Of a DNA stretch of 64,000 bases, positions 64,000 through 64,000 are shown piece by piece. Under the pieces are notes generated by a model. It was given only the letters and a program-made list of their open reading frames with translations, was not told the DNA's origin and did no database searches. How positions within the stretch are numbered: the first letter of the stretch is position 1; each line of letters starts with the position of its first letter. A program made the translations under genes and the position numbers. This DNA comes from Hydrogenophilales bacterium 28-61-23 (lineage in GTDB: Bacteria; Pseudomonadota; Gammaproteobacteria; Burkholderiales; Thiobacillaceae), in NCBI GenBank assembly GCA_002281555.1, contig NCGJ01000006.1, forward strand, positions 1 to 64,000. Reading direction: 5' to 3'.

Positions 64000-64000
64000 G

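Overview
The window is GC-rich, densely coded chromosome with many ATGA or GTGA stop/start overlaps. The gene content points to a betaproteobacterium, probably of the Rhodocyclales/Nitrosomonadales type. The main pointers are guaB-guaA near ratA-rnfH diverging from smpB, a PEP-CTERM exported protein behind a putative sigma-54 promoter, a SoxY carrier, a TpsA/TpsB pair and GGDEF-EAL signalling. This assignment is an inference from content and gene order. I saw no rRNA, tRNA or CRISPR array.

Region 1 (1-7543, + strand) is a mosaic type I restriction-modification island. It runs hsdR (5' end outside the window), a GIY-YIG nuclease cassette with terminal inverted repeats, a second copy of the hsdR 3' end, hsdS, an AbiE-like regulator with an internally deleted nucleotidyltransferase, a broken start of hsdM, an MNT/HEPN pair, and intact hsdM. 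Short genomic repeats sit in frame inside hsdR and hsdM. The remnants record at least two insertions that kept the operon's translational coupling.

Region 2 (7693-17909) is mostly housekeeping: guaA, guaB, a small lipoprotein, rnfH, ratA, smpB-mnmH, a host-attachment-family protein, thpR-ispF-GNAT, an ArsC-like reductase, a DUF302 protein and dapE. Region 3 (17911-34095, - strand) is a two-partner secretion locus with an adhesin of about 4,825 residues and its TpsB transporter. A MITE-like element and a perfect palindrome lie upstream.

Region 4 (34875-43313) starts with a near-consensus sigma-54 promoter. It contains a Tat-exported peptide-binding protein, two permeases, two ATPases, a gamma-glutamyltransferase-like hydrolase, a TauE/SafE exporter and an Lrp/AsnC regulator, and looks like a nitrogen- or peptide-scavenging operon. 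Region 5 (43409-48168) holds a C_GCAxxG_C_C protein, a divergent two-component pair, prmB, an MscS-like membrane protein and a retropepsin-like protease.

Region 6 (48169-57970) holds an orphan PIN-like gene, then a tightly overlapped eight-gene cluster: HTH regulator, KASIII/OleA-like synthase, SDR, metallo-beta-lactamase-fold hydrolase, PaaK/CoF-synthetase-like ligase, ATP-grasp, acyltransferase-like protein and Rieske oxygenase. It reads as a biosynthetic pathway for an unknown small molecule and is the strongest candidate here for an undescribed system. Region 7 (58067-64000) has an orphan SoxY with an unusual C-terminus, a K+ channel plus RCK partner, the PEP-CTERM protein and a truncated PAS-GGDEF-EAL protein.
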